The translations under genes and the position numbers were made by a program. DNA of 64,000 bases from CAYYFX01 sp964571855 (GTDB lineage: Bacteria > ARS69): positions 106,521-170,520 of the forward strand of contig CAZNDO010000007.1 of NCBI GenBank assembly GCA_964571855.1. The letters are read 5' to 3'. Shown here in pieces: positions 8,857 through 17,539 of the stretch. The notes under the pieces are model-generated. The model saw only the letters and a program-made list of their open reading frames with translations. It had not been told where the DNA came from and did no database searches. Each line of letters starts with the position of its first letter. Positions within the stretch are counted from its first letter, which is position 1.

Positions 8857-8941
8857 CCCGAAAACAGGACTTGCAGGTCTTGTTTCCCGGAGGTCGCCCG
8901 ACTACGCTGGATGCGGCTCGATCCCGCACCCAGGAGGGCGT

Positions 8942-11140
8942 ATGTCCCGCCGCATGCTCGCGTTCCCGGCCCGTGCCGCCGCCCGGATGGGCGCCATCCT
9001 TCTCCTGGCGGCCGGCAACACCCCGGCCGCCGATCTTCCCGAGGGTGTCGCCCCCCTGGATGCCCCGAGGAGGCCCTCGCCCGCGCCGCTCGTCCTCCGG
9101 GGCGCCGCCGACTCCACGATCGCGGCCCTGACGGCGGCGGTGGACGCGGACTCCATCGCCGCGTTCCTGGACCGGCTCACCGGCGAGGTGCCGGTGGAGC
9201 TGGCGGGCGTCCCGACCCTGCTGTCCACGCGCCTGTCGGGCAGTGCCGGGGGGGAGCACGCGGCCGAGTTCCTCCGCGGGGTCTTCGCCGGCTTCGGGTA
9301 CGAGGTGTCGCCGCACTACTTCCGGTTCATGTGGGGGCTGTCGGCCATCCAGCTCGCCCCGGAGGGTGGCGGCGTCCTCGCCGGGGGGAACGGGCGGGTG
9401 CTGCACTCGGTGGACGGGGTGTGGTGGGAGGAGGCCCGCGGCGGCGTGAGCGACTACGACGGGACGTACTACGACATCGACGCGGTGTCCGGGGACGAGC
9501 GGCTGATGGTGGGCACGCTGGGGATGATCGCCGCGTCGTCGGACGGCGGGCGGACGTGGACCCGGCGCACCAGCAGCGCCACCCTGCGTCTCAGCGCCGT
9601 GGACGTCCTTCCGACCGGCGAGGGCTGGATCGTGGGGCGCGACGGCGTGATCCTGCGCACGACCGACGGCGGCGTCACGTGGGCGGACCAGGCGAGCGGC
9701 GTCACCGCGCTCCTGTACGACGTCGCGGCGTTCGACGCGAACGTCGCGGTGGCGGTGGGCGCGGCCGGGACCGTGCTTCGCACGACGGACGGCGGCGCCA
9801 CTTGGGGCGTGCGCGACGGCGGGACCACGCGCGATCTGTACCGTGTGTCGTTCGCCGGCGCCTCCGGCTGGGCCGCCGGCGCGGGCGGAGCGATCGTGGC
9901 CACTGCCGACGGGGGCGCGACGTGGCAGCCGCAGTCCTCCGGCACGACGTCCACGCTGAACGCCGTCTCCTTCGTCGACGGGGCCGACGGCTGGGCGGTG
10001 GGAACGCTGGGCACGATCGTCCGTACCACGGACGGCGGCGCCACGTGGGTGCCGCGGACGTCGCCGCTCGGCACGGTCTCGCTGCTCGCGGTGCAGGCGG
10101 TCGGGCCGGGCGCGGCGTGGGTCACCGGCAACTCCGGAGCGATCCTGACGACGACGGACGGCGGCGCGTCCTGGCTGAACCGGAGCTCCGGCATCCTCGA
10201 CGGCTGGGAGAACGTGGTGGCCACGCTGCCCGGAACGACGGATCCGGACGAGGCCGTGCTGCTCGTGGGCCACTTCGACTCGGTCTCGCAGACGTCGGAG
10301 ACCTACGCGCCCGGCGCCGACGACAACGGCTCCGGCACCGCGGCGATCGTGGAGGCCGCGCGTCGCCTGGCGGCGGCGCGGTACCGCCGAAGCATCACCT
10401 TCATCTGCTTCTCGGGGGAGGAGCAGGGGCTCGTGGGCTCCCACGCGTACGCGGCGCGCGCGCTGGAGCGCGGCGAGAACATCGCCGGCGTGGTCAACCT
10501 GGACTGCGTGGGCTGGAACGACGACTACTTCCGCATCTTCTCGAACGGGAACTCCGCCTGGCTGGGCGACGTGGCGGCCCAGATGGCGGCCACGTACGCG
10601 CCGTCGCTGCCCACGTACCACTGGTTCTGCGACACGTGCAACTGGAGCGACCACTACCCCTTCCAGACCCGCGGCTTCGACGCGATCTGCGGCATCGAGA
10701 CCTGGGAGCCCGCGCCCCCGCAGCACCACCGCACGGCGGACACGGTGGCGCTCCTGGACATGGCGCTGATCGCGGACGTGACGCGGATCGCGGTGGCCAC
10801 GATGGCGACGGTGGCCGGCGTGGACACGACCGCGGTCGTCGGCGCGCCGGTGGTGGCGACCGCGGGTACCCCGGAACTGCGCGCGGTTCCGAGCCCGTTC
10901 GCCGGGCGCACGAGCATCACGTACGCCGTCCCGCAGGCGGGGCCGGTGCGCCTCTCGGTGCACGACGCCGCAGGGCGCCTCGTGGCCCGGCTCGTGGATG
11001 CGCACGGGGAGCGCGGGACGCACGCGGTCGTGTGGGACGGACGGGACGATCGCGGACGGATCGTGGCCGGCGGCGTCTACTTCCTGCGTCTCGAGCGGGA
11101 CGGGCGCACCGTCGCGCGGAAGCTGGTGCGGATGCATTAG
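8942..11140 (+). CDS. secreted M28 metallopeptidase with inserted YCF48-like propeller and FlgD-like tail
   Basis: A 732-residue secreted peptidase. Residues 1-30 are a signal peptide; residues 45-130 match the N-terminal part of M28 aminopeptidases ('LSTRLSGSAGGEHAAEF'). About six repeats of the YCF48/BNR type (for example 'TTDGGATWGVRDGGTT') fill residues 130-420. The catalytic M28 half follows, with zinc ligands visible in 'VGHFDS' (His444), 'GADDNGSG' (Asp460/461), 'SGEEQGLVGS', 'NLDCVGW' and 'HHRTADT'. Residues 648-732 form a FlgD/type-IX-sorting-like domain ending 'GGVYFLRLERDG'. AGGAGG precedes the ATG. It is probably a cell-surface or exported exopeptidase. Confidence 0.85.
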   Translation: MSRRMLAFPARAAARMGAILLLAAGNTPAADLPEGVAPLDAPRRPSPAPLVLRGAADSTIAALTAAVDADSIAAFLDRLTGEVPVELAGVPTLLSTRLSGSAGGEHAAEFLRGVFAGFGYEVSPHYFRFMWGLSAIQLAPEGGGVLAGGNGRVLHSVDGVWWEEARGGVSDYDGTYYDIDAVSGDERLMVGTLGMIAASSDGGRTWTRRTSSATLRLSAVDVLPTGEGWIVGRDGVILRTTDGGVTWADQASGVTALLYDVAAFDANVAVAVGAAGTVLRTTDGGATWGVRDGGTTRDLYRVSFAGASGWAAGAGGAIVATADGGATWQPQSSGTTSTLNAVSFVDGADGWAVGTLGTIVRTTDGGATWVPRTSPLGTVSLLAVQAVGPGAAWVTGNSGAILTTTDGGASWLNRSSGILDGWENVVATLPGTTDPDEAVLLVGHFDSVSQTSETYAPGADDNGSGTAAIVEAARRLAAARYRRSITFICFSGEEQGLVGSHAYAARALERGENIAGVVNLDCVGWNDDYFRIFSNGNSAWLGDVAAQMAATYAPSLPTYHWFCDTCNWSDHYPFQTRGFDAICGIETWEPAPPQHHRTADTVALLDMALIADVTRIAVATMATVAGVDTTAVVGAPVVATAGTPELRAVPSPFAGRTSITYAVPQAGPVRLSVHDAAGRLVARLVDAHGERGTHAVVWDGRDDRGRIVAGGVYFLRLERDGRTVARKLVRMH

Positions 11141-11369
11141 CCGCCGCGCCGGGGCGCCGGCTCGCGGTCCGGCGGGGCGACGGACAACTTGTTGCGGAAC
11201 AAGACGTTGCCTCGGGATTCGGGCCGCCGTGGCGCCGTGTGGCCGGGCCGGCCCGGTCTGTTTCGGACACGGAGGTCTTCTTTTCCCGTCCCGTGCGCGG
11301 TACCCTGGCCGCGTCGACACGGCGGACGCGTGTCCGCCCGGTTCCGGACCCGGACGAAAGGCGGACCCC

Positions 11370-12074
11370 ATGCGGTGTTCCCGGTGCGGTTACGAGGCAT
11401 CGGATTCGGCGAAGTACTGCGCCGAGTGCGGCGCGTTCCTTCGCGACGCGTACGTCGACCAGCGGATCATCCTCGCCTACGCCACGGAGCGCGACGGCGA
11501 CCCTCGCGACGCGCGGCGGCAACTCGAGCGGCTCGTCGAGGCCGAGCCGGCGAACGTGATCGCGAACCACATGCTGGGCTCGATGTACTTCCACCAGGGA
11601 ACGCTGGATCTCGCGATCGCGCGCTACGAGGCGGCGCTGGCGTTCGCGCCGCGCTTCATCCAGTGCGCGTACGACCTCGGGGTCGCTTGGTACCACCGCG
11701 GCAACATGACCGAGGCGCAGCGGGCATTCCGCCGTTGCCTGGAGCTCGACCCGCGGTACAACGCCGCGCACTACCGCCTGGCGCTGTCCTGCTTCCACGC
11801 GGGGCAGCTGGACGAGGCCCTGGACCACTTCGAGCAGTGCAGCACGCTGACCCCCGAGTACCTGATGGCGCGGTACCACATCGGCGTGATCCACGAACGC
11901 CGCGGGGATCATGCGGCGGCGGCGCGCGAGTTCCAGCGCAGTCTGGATGAGGGCGTCGACGAGGTCTCGAGCGCGTACCACCTGGCCCGGATCCGCGAGG
12001 CGCAGGGCGACGCCGCCGGGGCGCGGGCGCTGTACGAGCGGGCCCGGTGCTCCGGCCCGTCGGGCGTGTCTTGA
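11370..12074 (+). CDS. zinc-ribbon TPR protein heading the benzoyl-CoA operon
   Basis: A 234-residue soluble protein. The N-terminus carries a rubredoxin-like zinc ribbon (CSRCGY ... CAECGAFL, residues 2-24). From residue 45 to the end there are about five tetratricopeptide repeats with the expected 34-residue spacing ('MLGSMYFHQGTLDLAIARYE', 'LGVAWYHRGNMTEAQRAF' and so on). Such proteins act as scaffolds or assembly factors. The 229-base leader before it (11141-11369) contains no gene; it must hold the operon promoter, though I see no convincing -35/-10 pair. The next gene probably starts at an overlapping TTGA, so this gene appears to lead the bcr operon. Confidence 0.75.
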   Translation: MRCSRCGYEASDSAKYCAECGAFLRDAYVDQRIILAYATERDGDPRDARRQLERLVEAEPANVIANHMLGSMYFHQGTLDLAIARYEAALAFAPRFIQCAYDLGVAWYHRGNMTEAQRAFRRCLELDPRYNAAHYRLALSCFHAGQLDEALDHFEQCSTLTPEYLMARYHIGVIHERRGDHAAAAREFQRSLDEGVDEVSSAYHLARIREAQGDAAGARALYERARCSGPSGVS

Positions 12075-13378
12075 CGGGGCCTGTCCGCGACGCCCGCGTC
12101 GGGTCCTCCGCGGGCGCCCCGGCCGACGAGGACCTGGTCCACGACTGGGCCGTGGCCGGCCCGCACCGCTTCGACCATCCCCCGGTCGTGATGCTCGACG
12201 ACGAGACGTTGCGCGACGGCCTGCAGAGCCCGTCCGTCGTCGATCCTCCCATCGACGCGAAGATCGGGATCCTGCGGCTCATGGACCGCCTGGGGATCGA
12301 GACGGCGGATGTGGGACTGCCGGGCGCCGGCCCGCGGCAGTTCGAGGCGGTCGACTCCCTCTGCAAGGAGATCGCGCGCGAGCGGCTTCGCATCCGTCCG
12401 AACTGCGCCGGGCGCACGGTGCTGGCAGACATCCAGCCCATGGCGGAGATCTCGCAGCGTACGGGCGTGCCGATCGAGGCGTGCCTCTTCATCGGCAGCA
12501 GCCCGATCCGGCAGTACGCGGAGGAGTGGGACCTGGAGCACGTCCTGCGCTGCACGCGGGAGGCCGTCCGCTTCGGCGTGTCGGAGGGGCTCCCGGTGAT
12601 GTACGTCACCGAGGACACGATCCGATCGTCCCCCGATCATCTGCGGGTCCTGCTCACCGAGGCGGTGGCGTCCGGAGCGAAGCGGCTCTGCCTGTGCGAC
12701 ACGGTGGGTGCCGCGGTGCCGGAGGGCGTGCGGAACCTGGTCGGCTGGGTGCGCGCGTTGCTGGACGAGCTGGGCGTGGGGGACTCGGTGGGGATCGACT
12801 GGCACGGCCACCGGGACCGCGGGCTCGACGTCGCGAACACGCTGGCCGCGATCCACGCCGGGGCGACGCGCGTGCACGGCACCGCGCTCGGCGTCGGGGA
12901 GCGCGTGGGCAACACGCCCATGGAGCAACTCCTCGTCAATCTGAAGCTGCTGGGAATCCGCGACGACGACCTTTCGGTGCTCCCGGAGTACGTGGACGCG
13001 GTATCCCGCGCGACGGGCGTGAGCGTGCCGATGAACGCGCCGATCGTGGGGCGCGACGCGTTCCGCACCGCGACCGGAGTCCACGCAGCGGCGGTGATCA
13101 AGGCCCAGCGGCGCGGGAAGGACTGGCTCGCGGATCGCGTCTATTCGGGCGTACCCGCGAGCTGGATCGGCCGGACCCAGGAGATCGAGGTGGGGCCGAT
13201 GTCCGGCGCCTCGAACGTGATCCACTACCTCTCGTCGCGCGGGCTGCCGCACGGGCCGGAAGTGGTGCGGGAGGTGCTTGCCGCGGCGAAGTCCTCGCAG
13301 CGCGTGCTGGAGGCCGAGGACATCGTGGCCGCCATACGGCGCGCCGCGCAAGCGCCCGGGGCGAGGGAGGCCGTATGA
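12071..13378 (+). CDS. DRE-TIM metallolyase, 2-isopropylmalate synthase-like
   Basis: A 435-residue member of the isopropylmalate/homocitrate synthase group, whose members condense an acyl-CoA with a 2-oxo acid. Visible are 'LDDETLRDGLQS' (the conserved Arg-Asp of the active site), the metal-binding 'DWHGHRDRGLD' (His-Gly-His), 'GVGERVGNTPMEQLL' and 'TGVHAAAVIKA'. The C-terminal leucine-regulatory domain of LeuA is absent. The start is uncertain: the TTG at 12071 overlaps the preceding stop as TTGA, while an in-frame GTG lies at 12047. It lies in the benzoyl-CoA operon with 4-base coupling to had. Its substrate there is unknown, and it is not a standard benzoyl-CoA pathway enzyme. Confidence 0.75.
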   Translation: MTGPVRDARVGSSAGAPADEDLVHDWAVAGPHRFDHPPVVMLDDETLRDGLQSPSVVDPPIDAKIGILRLMDRLGIETADVGLPGAGPRQFEAVDSLCKEIARERLRIRPNCAGRTVLADIQPMAEISQRTGVPIEACLFIGSSPIRQYAEEWDLEHVLRCTREAVRFGVSEGLPVMYVTEDTIRSSPDHLRVLLTEAVASGAKRLCLCDTVGAAVPEGVRNLVGWVRALLDELGVGDSVGIDWHGHRDRGLDVANTLAAIHAGATRVHGTALGVGERVGNTPMEQLLVNLKLLGIRDDDLSVLPEYVDAVSRATGVSVPMNAPIVGRDAFRTATGVHAAAVIKAQRRGKDWLADRVYSGVPASWIGRTQEIEVGPMSGASNVIHYLSSRGLPHGPEVVREVLAAAKSSQRVLEAEDIVAAIRRAAQAPGAREAV

Positions 13379-14448
13379 ACGTGCGCGGCTGGACGGTGCG
13401 CGAGCCCGGGCGGCCGATGGCCCTCGAGGAGCGCGACGAGATCCCCGGTCCCGGCGAGGCGCTCATCCGCGTGGCCGGGTGCGGGGTTTGCCACACCGAT
13501 CTCGGGTTCTTCTACGATGGCGTTCCGACCCGCAAGCCGTTCCCGCTCACGCTCGGGCACGAGGTGAGCGGCACGGTGGTGGAGGCGGGGCCCGGGGCCG
13601 AGACGTGGATCGGCCGGGACGTGGTGGTTCCGGCGGTGATCCCGTGCGGCACGTGCGATGCCTGCGCCGCCGGGCAGGGCTCCATCTGCCCGCGCCAGAT
13701 CTTCCCCGGCAACGACGTCCACGGCGGCTTCGCGTCGCACGTGCGCGTCCCCGCCGTCGGGCTCTGTCCCGTCCCCGATCTGCGCGACCGGAAGCGGAAC
13801 CCGGCGGGGCTGGAGCTCCTGCATCTCTCCGTGATCGCCGATGCCGTCTCCACGCCGTACCAGGCCATCCGCCGCAGCGGGCTGGATGAGGGGGACCTGG
13901 CGGTGTTCGTCGGCGCCGGCGGCGTGGGCGGGTTCGGCATCCAGGTGGCGGCGGCGCTCGGTGCGAAGGTCGTGGCGATCGACGTGGACGCCGCGCGGCT
14001 GGAGCTCGTCGCGGAGCACGGGGCCCACGTGACCCTGCGGTCGGACACGATGCAGTTCAAGGAGCTCAAGGACGCCGTGAAGTCGTTCGCGAAGGAGCAC
14101 CGCGTTCCCACGTGGCGGACGAGGATCTTCGAGTGCTCCGGCACGCCGGGCGGGCAGTCCACCGCGTTCGGTCTGCTCGGCCACGGCGGCCACCTCTCCG
14201 TGATCGGGTTCACGGGCGCGAAGGTGGAGCTCCGGCTGTCGAACCTGATGGCGCTGGACGCAACGGCCCGCGGGAACTGGGGCTGCCTTCCCGAGTACTA
14301 CCCGGCCATCGTGGACCTCGTGCTGGCCGGCAAGGTCCGGCTGGAGCCGTTCGTCGAGGTCCGGGGACTTTCCGCGATCAACGACACCTTCGAGGACATC
14401 CACGCGCGGCGCGCGCGCCGCCGCGTGATCCTCGTTCCCGAGCCCTGA
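13375..14448 (+). CDS. had: 6-hydroxycyclohex-1-ene-1-carbonyl-CoA dehydrogenase
   Basis: Zinc-type medium-chain alcohol dehydrogenase (357 residues) that oxidises 6-hydroxycyclohex-1-ene-1-carbonyl-CoA to the 6-oxo compound in anaerobic benzoyl-CoA degradation. Catalytic zinc ligands are in 'CGVCHTDLGFFYDG' and 'LGHEVSG'; the structural zinc cysteines are in 'CGTCDACAAGQGSIC', and the NAD site is 'GAGGVGGFGIQ'. The family-typical 'FFYDGVPTRKPFPLTLGHE' region and the flanking oah and dch genes support this assignment over a generic alcohol dehydrogenase. The ATG overlaps the previous stop (ATGA). Confidence 0.9.
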   Translation: MNVRGWTVREPGRPMALEERDEIPGPGEALIRVAGCGVCHTDLGFFYDGVPTRKPFPLTLGHEVSGTVVEAGPGAETWIGRDVVVPAVIPCGTCDACAAGQGSICPRQIFPGNDVHGGFASHVRVPAVGLCPVPDLRDRKRNPAGLELLHLSVIADAVSTPYQAIRRSGLDEGDLAVFVGAGGVGGFGIQVAAALGAKVVAIDVDAARLELVAEHGAHVTLRSDTMQFKELKDAVKSFAKEHRVPTWRTRIFECSGTPGGQSTAFGLLGHGGHLSVIGFTGAKVELRLSNLMALDATARGNWGCLPEYYPAIVDLVLAGKVRLEPFVEVRGLSAINDTFEDIHARRARRRVILVPEP

Positions 14449-14457
14449 GGAGGCACG

Positions 14458-15582
14458 ATGCCCTTCGCGTTCAAGGACCACGACCTTTCGCCTCCCGGGG
14501 ACGTGGAAGGCGTCCGGTACGAGCAGCGGCCTCTGCGCACGCCCGGCGGGATCCCGGCCGACGGGCTCCACAACGTGTGGATCACCCTCGACAACCCGCG
14601 GCAGCTCAACTCCTACACGACCGGGATGATCAAGGGCGTGATCGCGGGCATGCGCCGCGCGTCCAACGACCGCGCCTGCGTGGCCGTGGTGTTCACGGGT
14701 TCGGGGGACAAGGCGTTCTGCACCGGCGGCAACACGAAGGAGTACGCGGAGTACTACGCGGGTCGTCCCGAGGAGTACCGCCAGTACATGCGGCTGTTCA
14801 ACGACATGGTCACCGCCATCCTGCACTGCGACCGGCCGGTCCTGTGCCGCGTGAACGGCATGCGGATCGCGGGCGGCCAGGAGATCGGGATGGCGTGCGA
14901 CTTCTCCATCGCGTCGGATCTCGCGCTCTTCGGCCAGGCCGGACCGCGGCACGGCTCGGCGCCGGACGGCGGCAGCACGGACTTCCTGCCGCTGTTCGTC
15001 GGCATCGAGGCCGCCATGGAGAGCTGCACGCTGTGCAAGCCGTGGACGGCATACGAGGCGTTGCGCCTGGGGCTGATCACCCGGGCGGTCCCGGTGTTGC
15101 GCGTGGACGGCGGGTTCGTGCCGAACCCGCTGGTCGTGATCGACCGCTGGATCGACGACCGCGGCCGCATCGTCTACGGGACGCGCAAGGAGGGCGACGC
15201 GCTGGCCGCCGGCAAGGCGAGGCTCCAGGCCGGGACGGTGGACCTGACCGCGCTCGACGCGGTGATCGACGAGTTGACGTACTCCCTCGCGATGACGATG
15301 CCGGGCTGCCTCGCGAAGACGATCGAGAGCCTGCGCAAGCACAAGCTGGAGCACTGGGACCGCAACCGCGAGTCGAACCGCGCGTGGCTGGGTCTCAACA
15401 TGATGACCGAGGCCCGGGCCGGGTTCCGCGCGTTCAACGAGGGCGGGAGGGACTGCCGCGAGGCGGACTTCCTGCTGCTGCGCCGCCGCCTGGCCGAGGG
15501 GCGCACCTGGGACGACGAGCTCGTGGAGGAGGTCCTGGCCGGCGCGCACCGCGCCGCCGGGGCGGAAAGGGTGCGCAAGTGA
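14458..15582 (+). CDS. oah: 6-oxocyclohex-1-ene-1-carbonyl-CoA hydrolase
   Basis: Ring-opening hydrolase (BamA/Oah family, 374 residues) that adds two waters to 6-oxocyclohex-1-ene-1-carbonyl-CoA and cleaves the ring to 3-hydroxypimeloyl-CoA. It has a crotonase fold: 'GDKAFCTGGNTKEYAEYYAG' forms the acyl-CoA site, and 'RIAGGQEIGMACDFSIASD' and 'PRHGSAPDGGSTDFLPLFVG' are signature stretches used to recognise anaerobic aromatic degraders. It is longer than ordinary enoyl-CoA hydratases, as expected. A GAGGAGG-type ribosome site precedes the ATG, nine bases after had; the stop overlaps dch. Confidence 0.93.
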   Translation: MPFAFKDHDLSPPGDVEGVRYEQRPLRTPGGIPADGLHNVWITLDNPRQLNSYTTGMIKGVIAGMRRASNDRACVAVVFTGSGDKAFCTGGNTKEYAEYYAGRPEEYRQYMRLFNDMVTAILHCDRPVLCRVNGMRIAGGQEIGMACDFSIASDLALFGQAGPRHGSAPDGGSTDFLPLFVGIEAAMESCTLCKPWTAYEALRLGLITRAVPVLRVDGGFVPNPLVVIDRWIDDRGRIVYGTRKEGDALAAGKARLQAGTVDLTALDAVIDELTYSLAMTMPGCLAKTIESLRKHKLEHWDRNRESNRAWLGLNMMTEARAGFRAFNEGGRDCREADFLLLRRRLAEGRTWDDELVEEVLAGAHRAAGAERVRK

Positions 15583-16364
15583 GCGCCGGCGTCGCGGCGG
15601 AAGGCGGTGTCCGGGTCGAAGCCCTCGAAGGGGGCGCCGTCCGGCGCCTCGTGCTGGCGACCCCGAAGGCGAACGTCCTGGACGCGGCCAAGATCGCCGC
15701 CCTCACCGCGGCGTTCGCGCAGGTGCGCGACGACCGTTCGGTCAAGGTCGTCGTCCTGGATGCGGACGGCGACCACTTCAGCTTCGGCGCGAGCGTGGAG
15801 GAGCACCTGCCGGGTGCGTTCGAGCGGATGATCCCGTCCTTCCACGCGATGTTCCGCGCCATGCTCGACTCCTCCGTGGTCATCCTCGCGGCGGTCCGCG
15901 GTCGGTGCCTCGGCGGCGCGCTGGAGCTGGTCTCGTTCGCGCATCGCGTGTTCGCCGCGCCGGACGCCCTGCTGGGCCAGCCGGAGATCGTTCTCGGCGT
16001 GTTCGCGCCGGTGGCCTCGGTGGTCCTTCCGGAGCGGCTCGGCCGCGCCCGGGCGGAGGATCTGTGCGTCTCCGGCCGGATCGTCGGCGCGGAGGAGGCG
16101 GAGCGGCTCGGGCTCGTCGACGCGGTCGTGCCGGATCCGACCGCCGCGGCGCTGGAGTACGCGCGGGCGAACCACCTGCCGCGCTCCGCCGCGAGCCTGC
16201 GCCTGGCGGTGCGGGCGGCGCGGGTCGGCTGGACCGCGCGGTTCGGCGAGGCGCTGGACGCGGCCGAGCGGTTGTACGTGGACGAGCTGATGGCCACGCG
16301 GGACGCGGAAGAGGGCCTGCGAGCCTTCGTCGAGAAGCGCGCACCTTCCTGGAGGAACGAATGA
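15579..16364 (+). CDS. dch: cyclohexa-1,5-dienecarbonyl-CoA hydratase
   Basis: A 261-residue crotonase-fold hydratase that adds water to the dienoyl-CoA produced by benzoyl-CoA reductase. The segment 'GDHFSFGASVEEHLPG' (residues 65-80) is characteristic of Dch/BadK-type enzymes, and 'VRGRCLGGALELVSFAHRVF' forms the second oxyanion-hole part. The GTG start overlaps the oah stop and the stop overlaps bcrC (ATGA). It acts directly between the reductase encoded downstream and Had encoded upstream. Confidence 0.9.
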   Translation: MSAGVAAEGGVRVEALEGGAVRRLVLATPKANVLDAAKIAALTAAFAQVRDDRSVKVVVLDADGDHFSFGASVEEHLPGAFERMIPSFHAMFRAMLDSSVVILAAVRGRCLGGALELVSFAHRVFAAPDALLGQPEIVLGVFAPVASVVLPERLGRARAEDLCVSGRIVGAEEAERLGLVDAVVPDPTAAALEYARANHLPRSAASLRLAVRAARVGWTARFGEALDAAERLYVDELMATRDAEEGLRAFVEKRAPSWRNE

Positions 16365-17539
16365 GCGCGGATGCGATCGACGTCCTGGTCGCCGAGGCGG
16401 AGGAGCTGGTGCGCGACCTGCGCTTCGGCGCGGTGCGGCGCTGGAAGGGACGCACCGGCGGGCTCGCGGTCGGCTACATGCCGATCTACGTGCCGCGGGA
16501 GCTGCTGCACGCGCAGGGCGTCCTGCCCGTGGGGATCATGGGCGGCGGCGAGGACCTGGAGATCATCCGCGGGGACGCGTTCTACCAGTCGTACATCTGC
16601 CACATCCCGCGCAGCACGATCGAGCTGGGGCTGAACGGCGCGCTGGAATGCCTGGACGGCATGCTCTTCCCCGCGATCTGCGACGTGATCCGCAACCTCT
16701 CCGGCATCTGGAGGATGAAGTTCCCGGACAAGGTCATCCGGTACCTGGACGTGCCGCAGACGTTCGAGGCGTCCATCGGGGGACGCTTCTACCGGACCGA
16801 GCTGGAGGAGCTCTCGGCGGAGCTGGCCGCGCGCGGCGCGCGGCCGTACGACGCCGCGGCGCTGCGCGACTCGATCGCCGCGTACAACCGCAACCGCCGC
16901 CTGGTGCGCGACGTCTACGCGCTCCGGCGTGAGCAGCCCTGGAAGGTGCCCACCTCCGAGCTCTACGTCGTGCTCCGCGCCGGGATCGTGCTCCCGGTGG
17001 AGGAGTTCACGGAGCTGCTGGAGCGGTACCTCCGCCTCGTGCGCGCGGACGGGACGCGGCAGCCCAAGGACCAGGCCCGCGTGGTGGTGACCGGGTCCTT
17101 CTGCGAGCAGCCGCCGCTCGGGCTCATCAAGACGCTGGAGCGGTCCGGCTGCTACATCGTGGACGACGACTTCGTGCAGGTGCACCGCTGGATCGAGGGG
17201 GACATCGACGCCGCGGGCGACCCCCTGGACGCCCTCGTGACCGCGTTCCTGCGGCAGTCGATCGACAGCCCGACGCGGTACATCGACGAGGACGAGAAGG
17301 GCGCGAGCCTCGTCGCCCGGGTCCGGGACAGCCGCGCCGAGGGGGTCCTCTTCTGCGCGGCGAGCTTCTGCGACCCGGCGCTGCTGGACCAGCCCATGGC
17401 GGTGGCCGCGGTGGAGAGGGCCGGCATCCCCTGGACCGCGTTCAAGTTCGCCGAGAACAGCGGGCAGTTCCAGGTGATCCGGGAGCAGGCCGGCACGTTC
17501 GCCGATTCCATCAAGCTCTGGAGCGGGGAGGTCGCATGA
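16361..17539 (+). CDS. bcrC: benzoyl-CoA reductase subunit C (class I)
   Basis: Catalytic subunit of ATP-dependent benzoyl-CoA reductase, which dearomatises benzoyl-CoA to cyclohexa-1,5-diene-1-carbonyl-CoA. The 392 residues belong to the 2-hydroxyglutaryl-CoA dehydratase D-component family. 'GYMPIYVPRELLHAQGVLPVGIMGGGEDLEIIRGD' contains the family core, and conserved Cys occur in 'SYICHIPRS', 'FPAICDVIRN' and 'TGSFCEQPPLG', candidate ligands of a [4Fe-4S] cluster. Gene order C-B-A-D with 4-base overlaps matches the Thauera/Rhodopseudomonas type rather than the bzd type. Confidence 0.93.
   Translation: MSADAIDVLVAEAEELVRDLRFGAVRRWKGRTGGLAVGYMPIYVPRELLHAQGVLPVGIMGGGEDLEIIRGDAFYQSYICHIPRSTIELGLNGALECLDGMLFPAICDVIRNLSGIWRMKFPDKVIRYLDVPQTFEASIGGRFYRTELEELSAELAARGARPYDAAALRDSIAAYNRNRRLVRDVYALRREQPWKVPTSELYVVLRAGIVLPVEEFTELLERYLRLVRADGTRQPKDQARVVVTGSFCEQPPLGLIKTLERSGCYIVDDDFVQVHRWIEGDIDAAGDPLDALVTAFLRQSIDSPTRYIDEDEKGASLVARVRDSRAEGVLFCAASFCDPALLDQPMAVAAVERAGIPWTAFKFAENSGQFQVIREQAGTFADSIKLWSGEVA

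Noticed and set aside
9530..10190. Tandem DNA repeats resembling a CRISPR or satellite array
   Set aside because: The similarity is at protein level: YCF48-type propeller repeats with varied DNA and no constant repeat-spacer pattern.
11183..11196. Possible sigma-54 promoter before the zinc-ribbon TPR gene
   Set aside because: GG-N10-GC and TTGC are present, but the -24 element (CGGACAA) matches the consensus poorly and it lies about 170 bases from the start codon.
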